Assembly (NCBI GenBank): GCA_001275005.1
Contig: JWZX01003035.1
Coordinates: 1 to 28,954 of the forward strand
Direction of reading: 5' to 3'
From: Chrysochromulina tobinii
Lineage: Eukaryota; Haptophyta; Prymnesiales; Chrysochromulinaceae
Length of the DNA stretch: 28,954 bases
Shown one piece after another: positions 1-8,346 of the stretch (position 1 is the stretch's first letter; every line of letters starts with the position of its first letter). Below the pieces are notes generated by a model. That model worked only from the letters and a program-made list of their open reading frames with translations, did no database searches and had not been told where the DNA came from. The translations under genes were made by a program, and so were the position numbers.

Positions 1-1922
1 CCTGGTGCGAATGGATGCGTGGAGTTGTGAGGTGAAGGGTTGGTCATCGAAAATGCTCTCGTTGATGAAGGGTAGGTCGTTGCCTCGTTTGTGTGTCGTC
101 TGCGTGCTGCATGCGTGTACTGCGTCGTGGTCTCTGGTGGCTCGGGTGTCAGGGTGTGGAAAGAAATCGGTGCAGTTCGAGTGGACGTAGGATTCGTCTG
201 AGGTGTCGGGGACGTAGATTCGGTCGATGCGCGTGTGTGTGATGCCTGCAGCGTGCGAGTGGTGCGAGGTGAAGAAAGGGTTGGTGCCGTCTGAGCCGAG
301 TTGTTGGCGTGCGACGTCAGTGAGTCCATTGTCGTCTGTGAGGTTGTTGAGGGTCTTGTATCCGTCGTTCTCGTAGGGTGTGGTGCACGCGGCTGGGCGT
401 AGGGTGTCGAGCGTCGTGTCTGGTACGCAGTTCGCGTCGAGTCCGAGGATGGTTTTGGGATTGACCATCGCAGCGAGGGCGGAGAAAAAAGTGGTGCGCG
501 CGGGGGTGGCTGATTGTTTCCAGTAATTATTCTTCACTTTGATAAAGTCTGTCCAGTTTAGTTTGCCGAGTTGCATGCTGGTGATTTGGGTGGGTGTGAA
601 GGAGGCTTTTGTTGTGCCGGGTGGGCGTTGGCTGAGTGTGGCGGTGAGCTGTGCTGTGTTGGTGTGGAGCTCGCGTCCCTCTTTGGGTTTGTTGGTGCCG
701 ACTTTGGTCCACTCGGTGCCGAGAAGATCGGTGCTAGGTTCGGCTGGCGCGTACGCGCAGGTGAGTGTTCTCGGGTGACCTAGGACGTGCATTTTCGTCG
801 AGATCGCTCTGCCTGAGAGATGCGCGGGGCGGAAGGTTGATTTTTGGATTCTGAGGATCGCGTCGTCGAGGGATTCCCCTGTTTTTTTCTCGATCGAGGT
901 GTGGGGGATGATGATGGCGGTGCCCCCCCAGGAGGTTGCTTGGAATTGTTTCGGGGTGGCGTATGCGAGGAGGATGAGGAGTTGGTGCCCGCGGGCGATT
1001 TTTTCGTGCGCTTTTTTATCCTGTTGTTTGAGGTTGTGTTCTTGGATGAAAAGGGCGGTGATGGGTTGGCGTTCGTGTTCGGACGCGATGGCTTTGCAGC
1101 ATTGGAAAAGTTTTCCTGCTCCTTGTAGTCCGTTGACGTTCTTGGTGATGTACCGGGGGCCCGGGTTTGGTTCGATGCCTTCTTCGGTGAGGTCTCGGAT
1201 CCATGTGAGCGAGGGGTTGATGAGTCCGGAGAGGAGTGTGGTGAGCTCTTTGGAGTGGTTTCTTTTGTGTTTGGGTTTATTAGCGTATGTGACGGTGGTA
1301 TGACCTATTATGCGTGGGTGTCTATGGGTGCGAGTATGTCGGGTGCCGTGTGTTTTTTCTCTTTGCGTGTCTGCGTTCACATGTCGGTATGGTTGGGGTG
1401 ACGGGGTGGTGGTGGTGGTTTTGGTTGTGCTCGTGCGTGGTGCGTTGTCTGGTGTTGGATCGGCGAGTGCGCTTCGGCTGTCCATTGGTTCGGAAGCGGA
1501 CTCGTGGTGGACTGGTTTCGGTGCATTGTGGTTTTGCGTTGGAGCGGTGTGGGAATTGTGTTTGCGTCTGTGTGTTTTTGTATTGCATGCATGCATTTTT
1601 TGATTAGTTTTTGTGATTTGTGTTTCGTTTTTTGGGTGTGATTGCGGTATGCTAATTTGGTACTTGCTCGAGGTATGGTACTGGGTATTCTGTACTGACG
1701 GTACTTGACACATCTGTATGATACTCCTGTATGGGTGTTTGCATGTACTGTTACTGTGGGTGCAGTGCGGGCGGTTGGGGTGCTGTTCTCTCCGTGTTGT
1801 TCGCTCAAGTGCGCGCGCGTGCGCGTTGCGTGGGTTGGGGCGCGGTGGGTGCCATTTGCAGTGTGCTCCTTGGTGATGGGCTGGTTTGGTGTTGCTGCTG
1901 GCTCGGGCTCCTTGGTGACTGG
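1..1922 (-). CDS. LINE ORF2 (partial): 2A-like motif and APE-type endonuclease; RT beyond the left edge
   Basis: One minus-strand frame (codon low coordinates 1, 4, 7 and so on) is free of stops from about 1922 to position 1, which I checked by translating it by hand. From 1140 down it encodes an apurinic-type endonuclease with the family's motifs in order: NVNGL (1126-1140), QEHN (1033-1044), WGGTA (916-930), AYAPAE, LDANC (427-441), RIDRIY (214-231) and RDHDAV near 121-135. These supply the Asn, Glu, Asp-x-Asn and Asp-His residues of the active site, so the domain looks intact. It would nick target DNA for target-primed reverse transcription. The first ~250 codons are rich in Thr, Pro, His and Asn and match nothing I recognise. 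In-frame ATGs lie at 1713, 1596 and 1485, and the true start is unknown. The frame is -1 relative to ORF1. The reverse transcriptase expected downstream is cut off by the window edge. Confidence 0.88.
1156..1182 (-). other. 2A-like ribosome-skipping motif (EGIEPNPGP) just before the endonuclease
   Basis: Codons 1156-1182 on the minus strand read EGIEPNPGP. The canonical 2A signature is D-(V/I)-E-x-N-P-G-P, with skipping between the final Gly and Pro (here at 1158/1159). Everything from I-E-x-N-P-G-P is present, but the Asp before Ile is Gly. The stretch upstream (LLSGLINPSLTWIRDLTE) is a plausible helical segment. Endonuclease strand 1 (RYITKNVNGL) begins directly after the Pro, so skipping would release an endonuclease-RT protein with an N-terminal proline. 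2A motifs at the start of the pol ORF are known from trypanosome L1Tc/ingi and from several animal APE-type LINEs. Activity here is inference. Confidence 0.72.
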
Positions 1923-2759
1923 TTACTCCTCTTCCTTGTTGCGCTTCGCGAGCATGGCCTTGAAGGTGTCGATCGCGTTGGACGACGAGGCGCCGCGCTT
2001 GGGCGGTGGCTTCTTGCGGCAGTTCTGGTGCATGGCTGCGTTGATGTACGCGCGTTTGCGCGCGTCCGAGATGGTGACGTCTTCGTCGGTGCGCTGCTCG
2101 AGGAACTCGGGTTTGTTGAGCACGGCTGGGTGGTCCTTGGGGAGGGGGCAATAGCACTCGATGCACAAGTCGAGCTTGTGCGTGACCGTGTTGGAGAGCT
2201 CCACCTTCCAGTGGGCCCCCTTGATGGTGACGTGCTTGAGGTCCTCGAGAGTTGACTCGGTGTCGTGGGGCCAGTTCTTGTCGAAAGTGAGGCTGACGTA
2301 GTAGATACCGTTGGGGCACTTGGCGTCCGAGTTTTTGTTGAGGTTGGGCTTGAGCTCCCGGATGGCGAGGCCGTTCTTGTTGAGGATGTCGTTTAGCGTG
2401 ATCTTGAGGACGGTGGTCGGGAGGCTCGGGGCGCTTTCGGGCTGGGTTAGAGTCATCCAGAGGCGCACCGGCTCTGGCGTCCATGCGAGGAAGAGAAAAG
2501 TTGCGTTGGTGCCAAGGTGGGAAGGGAACTTCTTGGGTGCGGGCATCGCGGTGAGGAGGTTGACGAGGGCTTGCGGGAGCCACGCGACGTATAGTCTGCG
2601 CTGCGTGTTGATCTTGAGCGTCACGTCTTCCGGCTTGAAGTCGCCCTTGGCATGCTTCATGACGTAGATCGCGATTTCGATCAGGATGTTGTCTTGGAAG
2701 TCCTTCTGGAAGGGATCCATGAGGATGTGGAATGGAACTGCCTCCGGGTGGTTTGCCAT
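1923..2759 (-). CDS. LINE ORF1, gag-like nucleic-acid-binding protein (putative)
   Basis: This is a 278-residue protein counted from the first ATG in the frame (2757-2759, start MANHPEAVPFHILMDPF). The open frame reaches back to a stop at 2973-2975 but has no earlier ATG. No zinc knuckle is visible. The protein is rich in Lys and Pro, has a cysteine pair (CIECYC) near its middle-to-end, and finishes with a very basic tail (CRKKPPPKRG, then AKRNKEEE). Its place immediately upstream of the endonuclease ORF, in the -1 frame, is the main reason to call it ORF1. LINE ORF1 proteins usually coat the RNA and act as chaperones, but I recognise no family from the sequence, so that role is by analogy. 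The stop at 1923 almost touches the ORF2 frame, which fits reinitiation or frameshifting. Confidence 0.6.
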   Translation of the reverse strand: MANHPEAVPFHILMDPFQKDFQDNILIEIAIYVMKHAKGDFKPEDVTLKINTQRRLYVAWLPQALVNLLTAMPAPKKFPSHLGTNATFLFLAWTPEPVRLWMTLTQPESAPSLPTTVLKITLNDILNKNGLAIRELKPNLNKNSDAKCPNGIYYVSLTFDKNWPHDTESTLEDLKHVTIKGAHWKVELSNTVTHKLDLCIECYCPLPKDHPAVLNKPEFLEQRTDEDVTISDARKRAYINAAMHQNCRKKPPPKRGASSSNAIDTFKAMLAKRNKEEE

Positions 2760-3180
2760 GATCGTGTCGAGGTTCAGCCTGTGGTATGAGGGGGGGCGGT
2801 TCTGTGGTAAGTTGAGGGTTGCGAGCCTGATTATACTCAAGGCGAGTCTCTGTTGCTTGGGGAGGTGGAAACGGGGCGGGCGGATTGCGGGGCGGGCTGA
2901 TGGCAATGGTGAGGCTGGGCAGCAGGCAGGTGAGGGCCAGGATGATTGCCAGGCGTGTCCAGAGTGCGGGGTTTATGTGCCGGTTTGTCTGTCTGGGCAG
3001 ATATGTTGGCGCGCGGCAGTCGGAAAGTGCTGGGGAAGCGTTGTGCATGCGCGTGTTTCGGGCAGGATGTTCATGGAGGGGAGGCGGTGTGCGCGTGCTC
3101 ATGGCGGCGTACGTTACGGGTGACACGGGGTCGATCTCAGAGGCCACTGGGGCGGGAGAGAGAGGTTCCGTGCTCCCCAT
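2760..3180 (-). other. Probable 5' region of the LINE
   Basis: No coding feature is supportable here. The stretch lies upstream of LINE ORF1 on the minus strand. The ORF1 frame is closed by a stop at 2973-2975. Short frames on both strands are arginine- and glycine-rich translations without family features. It is probably the 5' untranslated and promoter region of the retrotransposon; I cannot place the 5' end of the element or a target-site duplication. Confidence 0.35.
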
Positions 3181-3185
3181 CTTTT

Positions 3186-3480
3186 AGAAAAAAGAGGGAT
3201 TTATCCAGGAGCGCATACGTCCGAACCTCCGTGTCGTGCACGCGCACTGCAGCCAAGATTCTCGGTAGAACACGAGGGGGCTGGGCAATCATCACCTCGA
3301 CCGTGGGTAGGACGGCTCCATCGACGAGTCTTCGCCCGGGAGCGAGCACTTCTACTGGGTCGATGGGGCGAGCGATCGATCCTCCATTTCCTACTGGGGC
3401 GATGAGCCGGGCAACGTGCACTACTGACCATACGTTCATATCGCACCGGGGGGCTTCGCCACGGTGCGCTTTCCTGCGCA
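3186..3480 (+). pseudogene. Possible decayed C-type-lectin-like domain fragment
   Basis: Two adjacent plus-strand frames read like consecutive parts of a C-type lectin fold. The first has SVSCTRTAAKILG followed by RGGWAIITSTV (around 3270-3305), recalling the usual '...A...C...GGHLAxITS' start. A -1 shift then leads into EHFYWVDG (from about 3344), SISYWGDEPGN and a stop at 3425-3427, recalling the 'W.DG....YW...EPN' core. No single frame joins them, and the calcium-binding and final cysteine region is not clear. It is either an old fragment or a chance resemblance. The opposite strand is open as well, so coding strand cannot be decided on openness alone. Confidence 0.3.
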
Positions 3481-3700
3481 AGGACCTCACCCGCAGGACG
3501 ACGTCAACGGCAATGACCAAGAGTCGTACAACTCCGAGGAGTTTGAACGCTTTCTGAATCAACCAGTGCACGTCGACAACGGCCCGGTCGATGGACCTGT
3601 TGACCAAGCTGCTCAGCCACCTGCTCAGCAACCTGCTCGACGATGGGTGGCCAATCCAAACGCTGGACGATATGCACGACCCGCGAGGTTTCAAGATCAC

Positions 3701-4695
3701 CTACGTCTTGTGCAAGCGGTCGCAGACCAACGAGAGCGGGACCTTGAGGACGTACGCCAGGGGCCACGGCCATTTCTGCTTGGTGAGCTGCCCTCGCAGC
3801 TCGACGATCATACTTTCCATGTCCGCGTGCGCCTGAGCCGTTGAGGCGATGCCGTTCGCAAAGGCCTCGCTGTACGAGACGCTCTTGGTGACGATTGCCT
3901 TCGACTTGGGTACCGTGTCATACGCTTCTTCAGGTCACTGGCGCCAGTGATCGTCCCATGCTCCCAACCGGCGGCGTAGTGAGCGCGTGTAGGGCGGCGA
4001 GCGCCGACGACGGGACCGGCGTCATCGGCATTAACGGTCGCATGTGCTCCGGTAGCTCTCGAACGCGAGGCGCGGCCGGAGGGGCTGGCGCCTGATCTTG
4101 GGCGGTTCACGTGGCGATCGAATTGAACCTGAGTCACAGTCTTGTCAGCGCTTAGCACCCCGTGCGTGGCGAGCACGCACATGGCTTCAATCTGCTGTTC
4201 GATCGGATCCCGCCTGGTCAGATCGCGGACGTAATTGTAGAGCCCCACCCCATCTCGCAAGTCGCCATTCGCAAACTCCTTGCGTTGCATATGATCGACG
4301 GCTTCGTAGGCGCCATTGAACAAGATCGAAGAATCTATGCACAGAGCCATGTTGTAAGCTTGGTATTCCATCATGCTCGCTGCGAATGCAGCCTCGAGCT
4401 CTTCTTTCGAAGCTTTCGGCAAGGCAGTCGTAACTCGCTTCATCGTAGGTGGTCCTTCCAGAATGTAGTTGGGTATGATCGGAATGGCCGTGCGCATGTA
4501 CTTGCTCACGTCGTCCGACCATACATCGGTCATCGCGACCATTCGGTGTCGCGCGCGGATGCCATTGGTTGATGGTCCTCCCGGCTTCTGCAATTCGTAG
4601 ATTGTTGGACTAGCCGCTTTTTGCAGCTGCTCCGCGGCTCCTGATCGAGGATCAGCCGCCACCGCTACCATCGTCGATAGCCGCTGAGTCGCCAT
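3701..4695 (-). pseudogene. Gag-like retroelement remnant with a frameshift
   Basis: From the first ATG at 4693-4695 (start MATQRLSTMVAVAADPR) the minus strand encodes about 240 residues of largely helical protein with motifs such as DGVGLYNYVRDL and PIEQQIEAMCVLATHG. These recall the capsid region of LTR-retrotransposon gag proteins, in which a short D-G-x-x-L-(W/Y) stretch precedes the helical bundle. Near 3935-3940 the natural protein sequence passes to another frame, giving SYSEAFANGIASTAQAHADM and ELRGQLTKQ, a coiled-coil-like tail that ends at a stop at 3701-3703. The original frame instead continues as arginine- and serine-rich sequence. A short intron instead of a frameshift cannot be ruled out. 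No protease, integrase or RT is recognisable nearby, so this is probably an orphan remnant. The family call is tentative. Confidence 0.4.
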
Positions 4696-5363
4696 GACTT
4701 CTGTGTGTCGTAGGCATGGCAATGGTCGTAGGCTGCCACTCTTGACCTGTGTCGGGCTCGACAGACTGCCCGGGCGACGATCCTTTGTAAGTCTAAGTGC
4801 AGTCTAGGATGCTAGAATCACTCCGCCGTGAGGACCTCTCCGGGCCACTCATCTCACAGCACATTCCACACACGATCCTTCCATACTGGGAGTCCTTTCC
4901 TAACATGCCGAGCTGCGTGGCAATACAGGGATTCGTGTAGTGAGTCGGGTACGGTCTACCCCGTAGACTGTATGGTATTCAACAAACATGACATCGACAA
5001 TCGACATGTATCATGTTGATACATGTACAACGTCCGATCCTGTTGAGTCACAATTGTTGAGTCATCGGTGTGACATGGCTCATGGGTTTGCGTGATACGC
5101 ATCAATTCTCAGTTCTCAGAAACGCACCGCGGCGCACGGGCCGAGGATCGTTTAGCCCGACCGGAGCACCGGACCGGTCCCCGCAACCTCAGTGTTAGCA
5201 CAATGTTAGCACCCCGCCGTCCGCTTTTGTTCACGAAGCCGTCGCCCGTCCACGTTTGCAATTTGCATCTCCATGTAATCTCAAATTGATCTCCATGTGG
5301 GCGCACTGCCGGGCTGCCGGGCCTGGCGTGCCGCGTCACACAATATGAACTACGCGGCTGCGC
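4696..5363. other. Gene-free stretch between the gag-like remnant and the next gene
   Basis: I see no credible protein in this stretch. It is lower in GC than its neighbours. It holds a short perfect inverted repeat (5004-5026) and a direct repeat of TTGAGTCA (two copies, around 5043-5062). These may be promoter or transposon-end sequences, but nothing confirms it. Confidence 0.4.
5004..5026. repeat. Perfect 10-bp inverted repeat with a 3-base loop
   Basis: The arms are ACATGTATCA (5004-5013) and TGATACATGT (5017-5026), separated by TGT. It lies in AT-richer intergenic DNA. Function is unknown; it is not followed by a T-run typical of bacterial terminators, and the context is eukaryotic. Confidence 0.7.
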
Positions 5364-5993
5364 TCAGAATCGCTGAATGCTGGCAAATTCGCGACCCTCC
5401 TCTGCCACGATGCTCGCCCAGCCACTCACCGTGCTCGCCAACACGCCCGCCGAGGCCTTCATCTTCTCTGCCACGGCGGCCGCGTTGGCCTTCGCCTTCT
5501 GCGCCGCCGGGGTCGCACTGGCAGACAAGATCTGCGTCTGGGCCACTAGCTGGTTGGTCACATCTGACAGTGTTCGGGTAGCCGCTCCCTGCTTGAGAGA
5601 CGTGACGAGCGTGCTGGCGCGGACAGCTGTATCCTCCTTGAGCTGAAGCGCGTGCTCGGACACAGTCTGAAGCACGGGGCCCATGGCCACCTTCTTGGCA
5701 GCGTAGGACTCCTTGAGCAGCGAGCGCGACGTGCTAAACCATTGCTGCGCGGAGCGCCACAGCTCTGTGGCTCGCGTGCTGATTACCTCCTTGATCTCCT
5801 CCAACTCCGTCTGGATTGTCTTGTCCTGCTCCGGATCCTCGATTTCAATCTCCTGCGCTTTGTCGGCGATAACCACTTCGTGCAAGTCAACCGCTGTCTC
5901 CGTGACGTTGGCAAACTCGATCGTCGCGCGCACGGCGTTCTCGCCGAGCACGTCTAGGCGAAAGACCACTCTCGCGTCACTGCGCATCAACAT
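5364..5993 (-). CDS. Hypothetical protein with a long helical/coiled-coil C-terminal half
   Basis: This is a 209-residue protein with ATG at 5991-5993 and an in-frame stop shortly upstream. The N-terminal third (VVFRLDVLGENAV, ATIEFANVTETAVDLHEVVI) looks like beta strands. Then comes an acidic helix (EIEIEDPEQDKTIQTELEEI). The C-terminal half is Ala/Lys/Glu/Ser-rich helix with few prolines (AQKAKANAAAVAEKMKAS), resembling coiled coil or apolipoprotein/LEA-like amphipathic helix. There is no signal peptide or membrane segment. I do not recognise the family. The coding strand is chosen because its amino-acid composition is protein-like, while the opposite frames are low-complexity. A spliced upstream exon is possible, since the protein starts abruptly with a strand. 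Confidence 0.6.
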   Translation of the reverse strand: MLMRSDARVVFRLDVLGENAVRATIEFANVTETAVDLHEVVIADKAQEIEIEDPEQDKTIQTELEEIKEVISTRATELWRSAQQWFSTSRSLLKESYAAKKVAMGPVLQTVSEHALQLKEDTAVRASTLVTSLKQGAATRTLSDVTNQLVAQTQILSASATPAAQKAKANAAAVAEKMKASAGVLASTVSGWASIVAEEGREFASIQRF

Positions 5994-6375
5994 TGCGGAG
6001 GTCCAAAATATCGGGGTCTCGGCTTTTGCGACGCTCGGGTTCTTTCAAACGGAAACGTGTGGAATAGAGAGATTGCGGAGATTGTACATGTACTTCACTC
6101 CAGCGAAGATTTCCCGAAACACTTCACTCCCTGCGGGATCGACGGATCCGATGGTGCCAGCTGCGGCACACGTTTCCCCGCCGACACGGCGCGATGTAGG
6201 CGCGATGAGTAGGGCTGTTTCCAAGTTAGTGAGTCTCCTCTCTATCTCAGTACTCAGACGGAACGCGGTTGGAACGACTGTCAATCAATGAAATGTTGGA
6301 ACGTAGACGAACCCACAGCGCTAACGAATAGTCAAGCCTTGGGAGGCCTCGACATACCAATCACGTCATCCGAGG
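5994..6375. other. Intergenic stretch without a supportable gene
   Basis: A minus-strand frame at 6045-6284 is open (ending SIPHVSV) but has no ATG near its upstream end and is closed by a stop just beyond. It could be an unrecognised exon of the gene at 5364-5993, but no splice pair is convincing. Nothing else is visible. Confidence 0.35.
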
Positions 6376-7083
6376 CTACTTGGCAAATTTGAGATCGAAC
6401 TGAATGCGGCCTAGCTCATTCTTGTCCGGCGGATAAGCCGCCCGCCCGTACGGCTGTGGAACGACGGCCGAACCCAGAGGAACAAACACGGGAATGATCG
6501 GCGTCGCCGGCTTTCGTTGCTCGCGCATCTGGACTCGCATTTTGAACCCATAATGCCGTCCGGCGCTAGCCGGTGTGGGTCGGCTCGTGGGGGTCCTCAG
6601 GCGCGGCTCGTGCCGTCCAACCATCGCCATCGTATCCGGCGGGGCACACAGCCATCGAGCGAGGTTCTTGAGCAAAGCTTCTTTGGCTGCAACGTCAGCT
6701 TTGGTTTTGGCAGGCCGAATTGCGGCCAGCTGCCCTGCACGCCGATAGGCCGCAGCAGCCTCCTCATAGAGCGCGAGGCTCTCCGTTGCCGTGAGGTTGA
6801 GCAGCCTCTTGTCGCCCGTGAGCCGGGCGAATAGCGCGACCGCCATGGCTTCGCGACGATCGCGTTTGATTTGGTAGAGTTCCTCAGCGTGCGCAACCTC
6901 GTAACAGCTCATGAGCAGCCATCTCGCGGGCGTGTACCTCGCCGCGGGATTGGCAACTTCCCTCTCCGGGTTGGACGGGCCTGCTTCAAGCGGCAGCTGC
7001 TGGTTCCGCCTCAAGGTATTCAGATGTGCATCGATGTGAGCTCGGAATGCGTTGAACATGATCGACTCGCCCTCGGGATCCAT
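6376..7083 (-). CDS. Hypothetical helical protein
   Basis: This is a 235-residue protein starting at the ATG 7081-7083 (MDPEGESIMFNAFRAHIDAH). The same frame is open back to 7494, but that part is arginine-rich and low in hydrophobic residues, so I treat it as untranslated. The middle is rich in Ala, Leu, Arg and Glu helices (AMAVALFARLTGDKRLLNL, ESLALYEEAAAAYRRAGQ), reminiscent of helical-repeat proteins without a clear repeat. The C-terminus is proline-rich (TPIIPVFVPLGSAVVPQPYG). No signal peptide, metal site or catalytic motif is seen, and I do not recognise the family. It lies tail-to-head behind the FKBP gene on the same strand. Confidence 0.5.
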   Translation of the reverse strand: MDPEGESIMFNAFRAHIDAHLNTLRRNQQLPLEAGPSNPEREVANPAARYTPARWLLMSCYEVAHAEELYQIKRDRREAMAVALFARLTGDKRLLNLTATESLALYEEAAAAYRRAGQLAAIRPAKTKADVAAKEALLKNLARWLCAPPDTMAMVGRHEPRLRTPTSRPTPASAGRHYGFKMRVQMREQRKPATPIIPVFVPLGSAVVPQPYGRAAYPPDKNELGRIQFDLKFAK

Positions 7084-7494
7084 CTGCTCAGGTTGTGAGG
7101 GCTGTGCGAGCGCGATCACGGCTCGTGTCCGGATGAGCATCCCGCTTGTCCGCACGCACGCGGGGGGCTGCCGCCGCGCGGACGGACGATTGACAGGCGC
7201 GCGGACTCTCCACGGGTGTGTTCCTGTGAAGAGTCGAGACCATCGAAAGTTTTTCCGCATCTCCCAACGAGCAACGTGATTGAGCAACTGAGGGGAGATA
7301 CAAGCTGCAGCAGCTCCCGCGCCCGCCCTCCTGCCCGACGCCCGCCCGACGGCGAGCAGGTCCGAGCTCTCTTGTAGTGCGAGCTCCCCTTGGCGAGCTC
7401 TCCTGTCTGCCCGCGCGTTGGCGATGCGCCGAAGCCTCTGCGCTCGACGTCTCTCACGTCTCGGCCTCACTTGGTCGCAATCCCATGTCTCCAA
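7084..7494. other. Intergenic region between the FKBP gene and the next minus-strand gene
   Basis: The minus-strand frame is open but translates to arginine-rich sequence with no family features. I read it as the 3' end of the FKBP transcript plus the promoter and leader of the downstream gene. No promoter motif could be identified. Confidence 0.4.
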
Positions 7495-8199
7495 TTACTT
7501 GATGGCGAGAAGCTCAACGGTAAACACGAGCGTCGCCTTCGGCGGAATAACCGGCGGCGAACCACGATCGCCGTAGGCAATGTCGGGCGGGATGGTGAGT
7601 AGCGCTTTGCCGCCGACCTTCATGAGCTGCAGGCCCTCGGTCCATCCTGCGATGACACCCGAGAGAGGGAAGCTGATCGACTCACCGCGCTTGTACGATG
7701 AGTCGAAGACGGTGCCGTCGACGAGCGTGCCTTCATAGTTCACCTCGACGGTGTCCTCCCTGGTCGGTGATTTTCCGCTACCCTCCGTGAGGGTCTTGAT
7801 CACCAGCCCGCTCTTGGTTTGCGTCGCGCCGGGCTCTGATGCGGCCTTCTTCAGGGCCTCAGCACCTTCAGCAGCGGCCGCCTCCTCCTTCGCTTTGTCC
7901 CGAGCGCGCATGATGGCCGATGCCTTTGGCATGTACTCGGCGAGAGGCACCTCGGGAGGCTCTCCCATGAGCGCCGCCTTGATGCCCGTGAGCAGGTCAT
8001 CCACCTCCTCTTCAGAGCTGCCGTTCAGATTGCCGAGCTGGTTGCCAATATTGTAGCCCAACGCGTGAAAGGCTTTGCCCGTTTCGGTGAGGAGCGAAGC
8101 ACGTGGGCCACCGCCCACACGGCGTGCATGCACCACATTCGGCTGGACAAGTCGGTTGCCGAGGGCGAGCGAGGTGAGACAAAATCGGTGCAGCAACAT
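7495..8199 (-). CDS. FKBP-type peptidyl-prolyl cis-trans isomerase with an N-terminal targeting sequence
   Basis: This is a 234-residue protein from ATG 8197-8199. It catalyses cis-trans isomerisation of X-Pro bonds and helps protein folding. Domain order: a hydrophobic signal-like start (MLLHRFCLTSLALG), then a basic stretch (VVHARRVGGGPRAS); an FKBP N-terminal dimerisation-type region (FHALGYNIGNQLG); an Ala/Lys/Glu-rich linker helix; and a complete FKBP domain in the last ~110 residues. The drug/substrate-pocket residues are present in VNYEGTLVDG, TVFDSS, GVIAGWTEGLQLM, PPDIAYGDRG and FTVELL. The layout is like Mip/FkpA proteins and thylakoid-lumen FKBPs. The leader suggests secretion, or a signal-plus-transit peptide to a complex plastid. 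The open frame reaches 8217 but without an earlier ATG. Its 5' end lies head-to-head with the plus-strand gene beginning near 8347. Confidence 0.9.
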   Translation of the reverse strand: MLLHRFCLTSLALGNRLVQPNVVHARRVGGGPRASLLTETGKAFHALGYNIGNQLGNLNGSSEEEVDDLLTGIKAALMGEPPEVPLAEYMPKASAIMRARDKAKEEAAAAEGAEALKKAASEPGATQTKSGLVIKTLTEGSGKSPTREDTVEVNYEGTLVDGTVFDSSYKRGESISFPLSGVIAGWTEGLQLMKVGGKALLTIPPDIAYGDRGSPPVIPPKATLVFTVELLAIK

Positions 8200-8346
8200 G
8201 ATGAGAGATCGCGGCACGAATTTTGGGCGACGCGGAAAAATCTCCGATCAATCCTGGTCGTGCATACGCAGCGAGATTACGACTCCCAAACTCCGGGTTC
8301 GCCTGCAAAGTGCGTTCCTCCTCTACGCCCAGTTTCTGCATGCGTA

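Noticed and set aside
899..1303. Plus-strand open frame of 134 codons
   Set aside because: It is the shadow of the minus-strand LINE endonuclease, whose ordered motifs settle the coding strand.
1377..1808. Minus-strand open frame of 143 codons in a second frame
   Set aside because: Low-complexity His/Thr/Pro sequence with no ATG at its start. The ORF2 frame runs through the same DNA and leads into a recognised domain.
3137..3700. Minus-strand 187-codon frame
   Set aside because: No ATG at its upstream end, no family features, and it is codon-for-codon opposite other open plus-strand sequence.
3464..3844. Plus-strand frame with a Gln/Pro-rich stretch (QAAQPPAQQPARR)
   Set aside because: It starts with GTG and its second half is the exact complement of the gag-like coiled-coil tail. 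I could not decide in its favour.
6045..6284. Possible upstream exon of the gene at 5364-5993
   Set aside because: No ATG near the start, and no donor/acceptor pair that is clearly better than chance.
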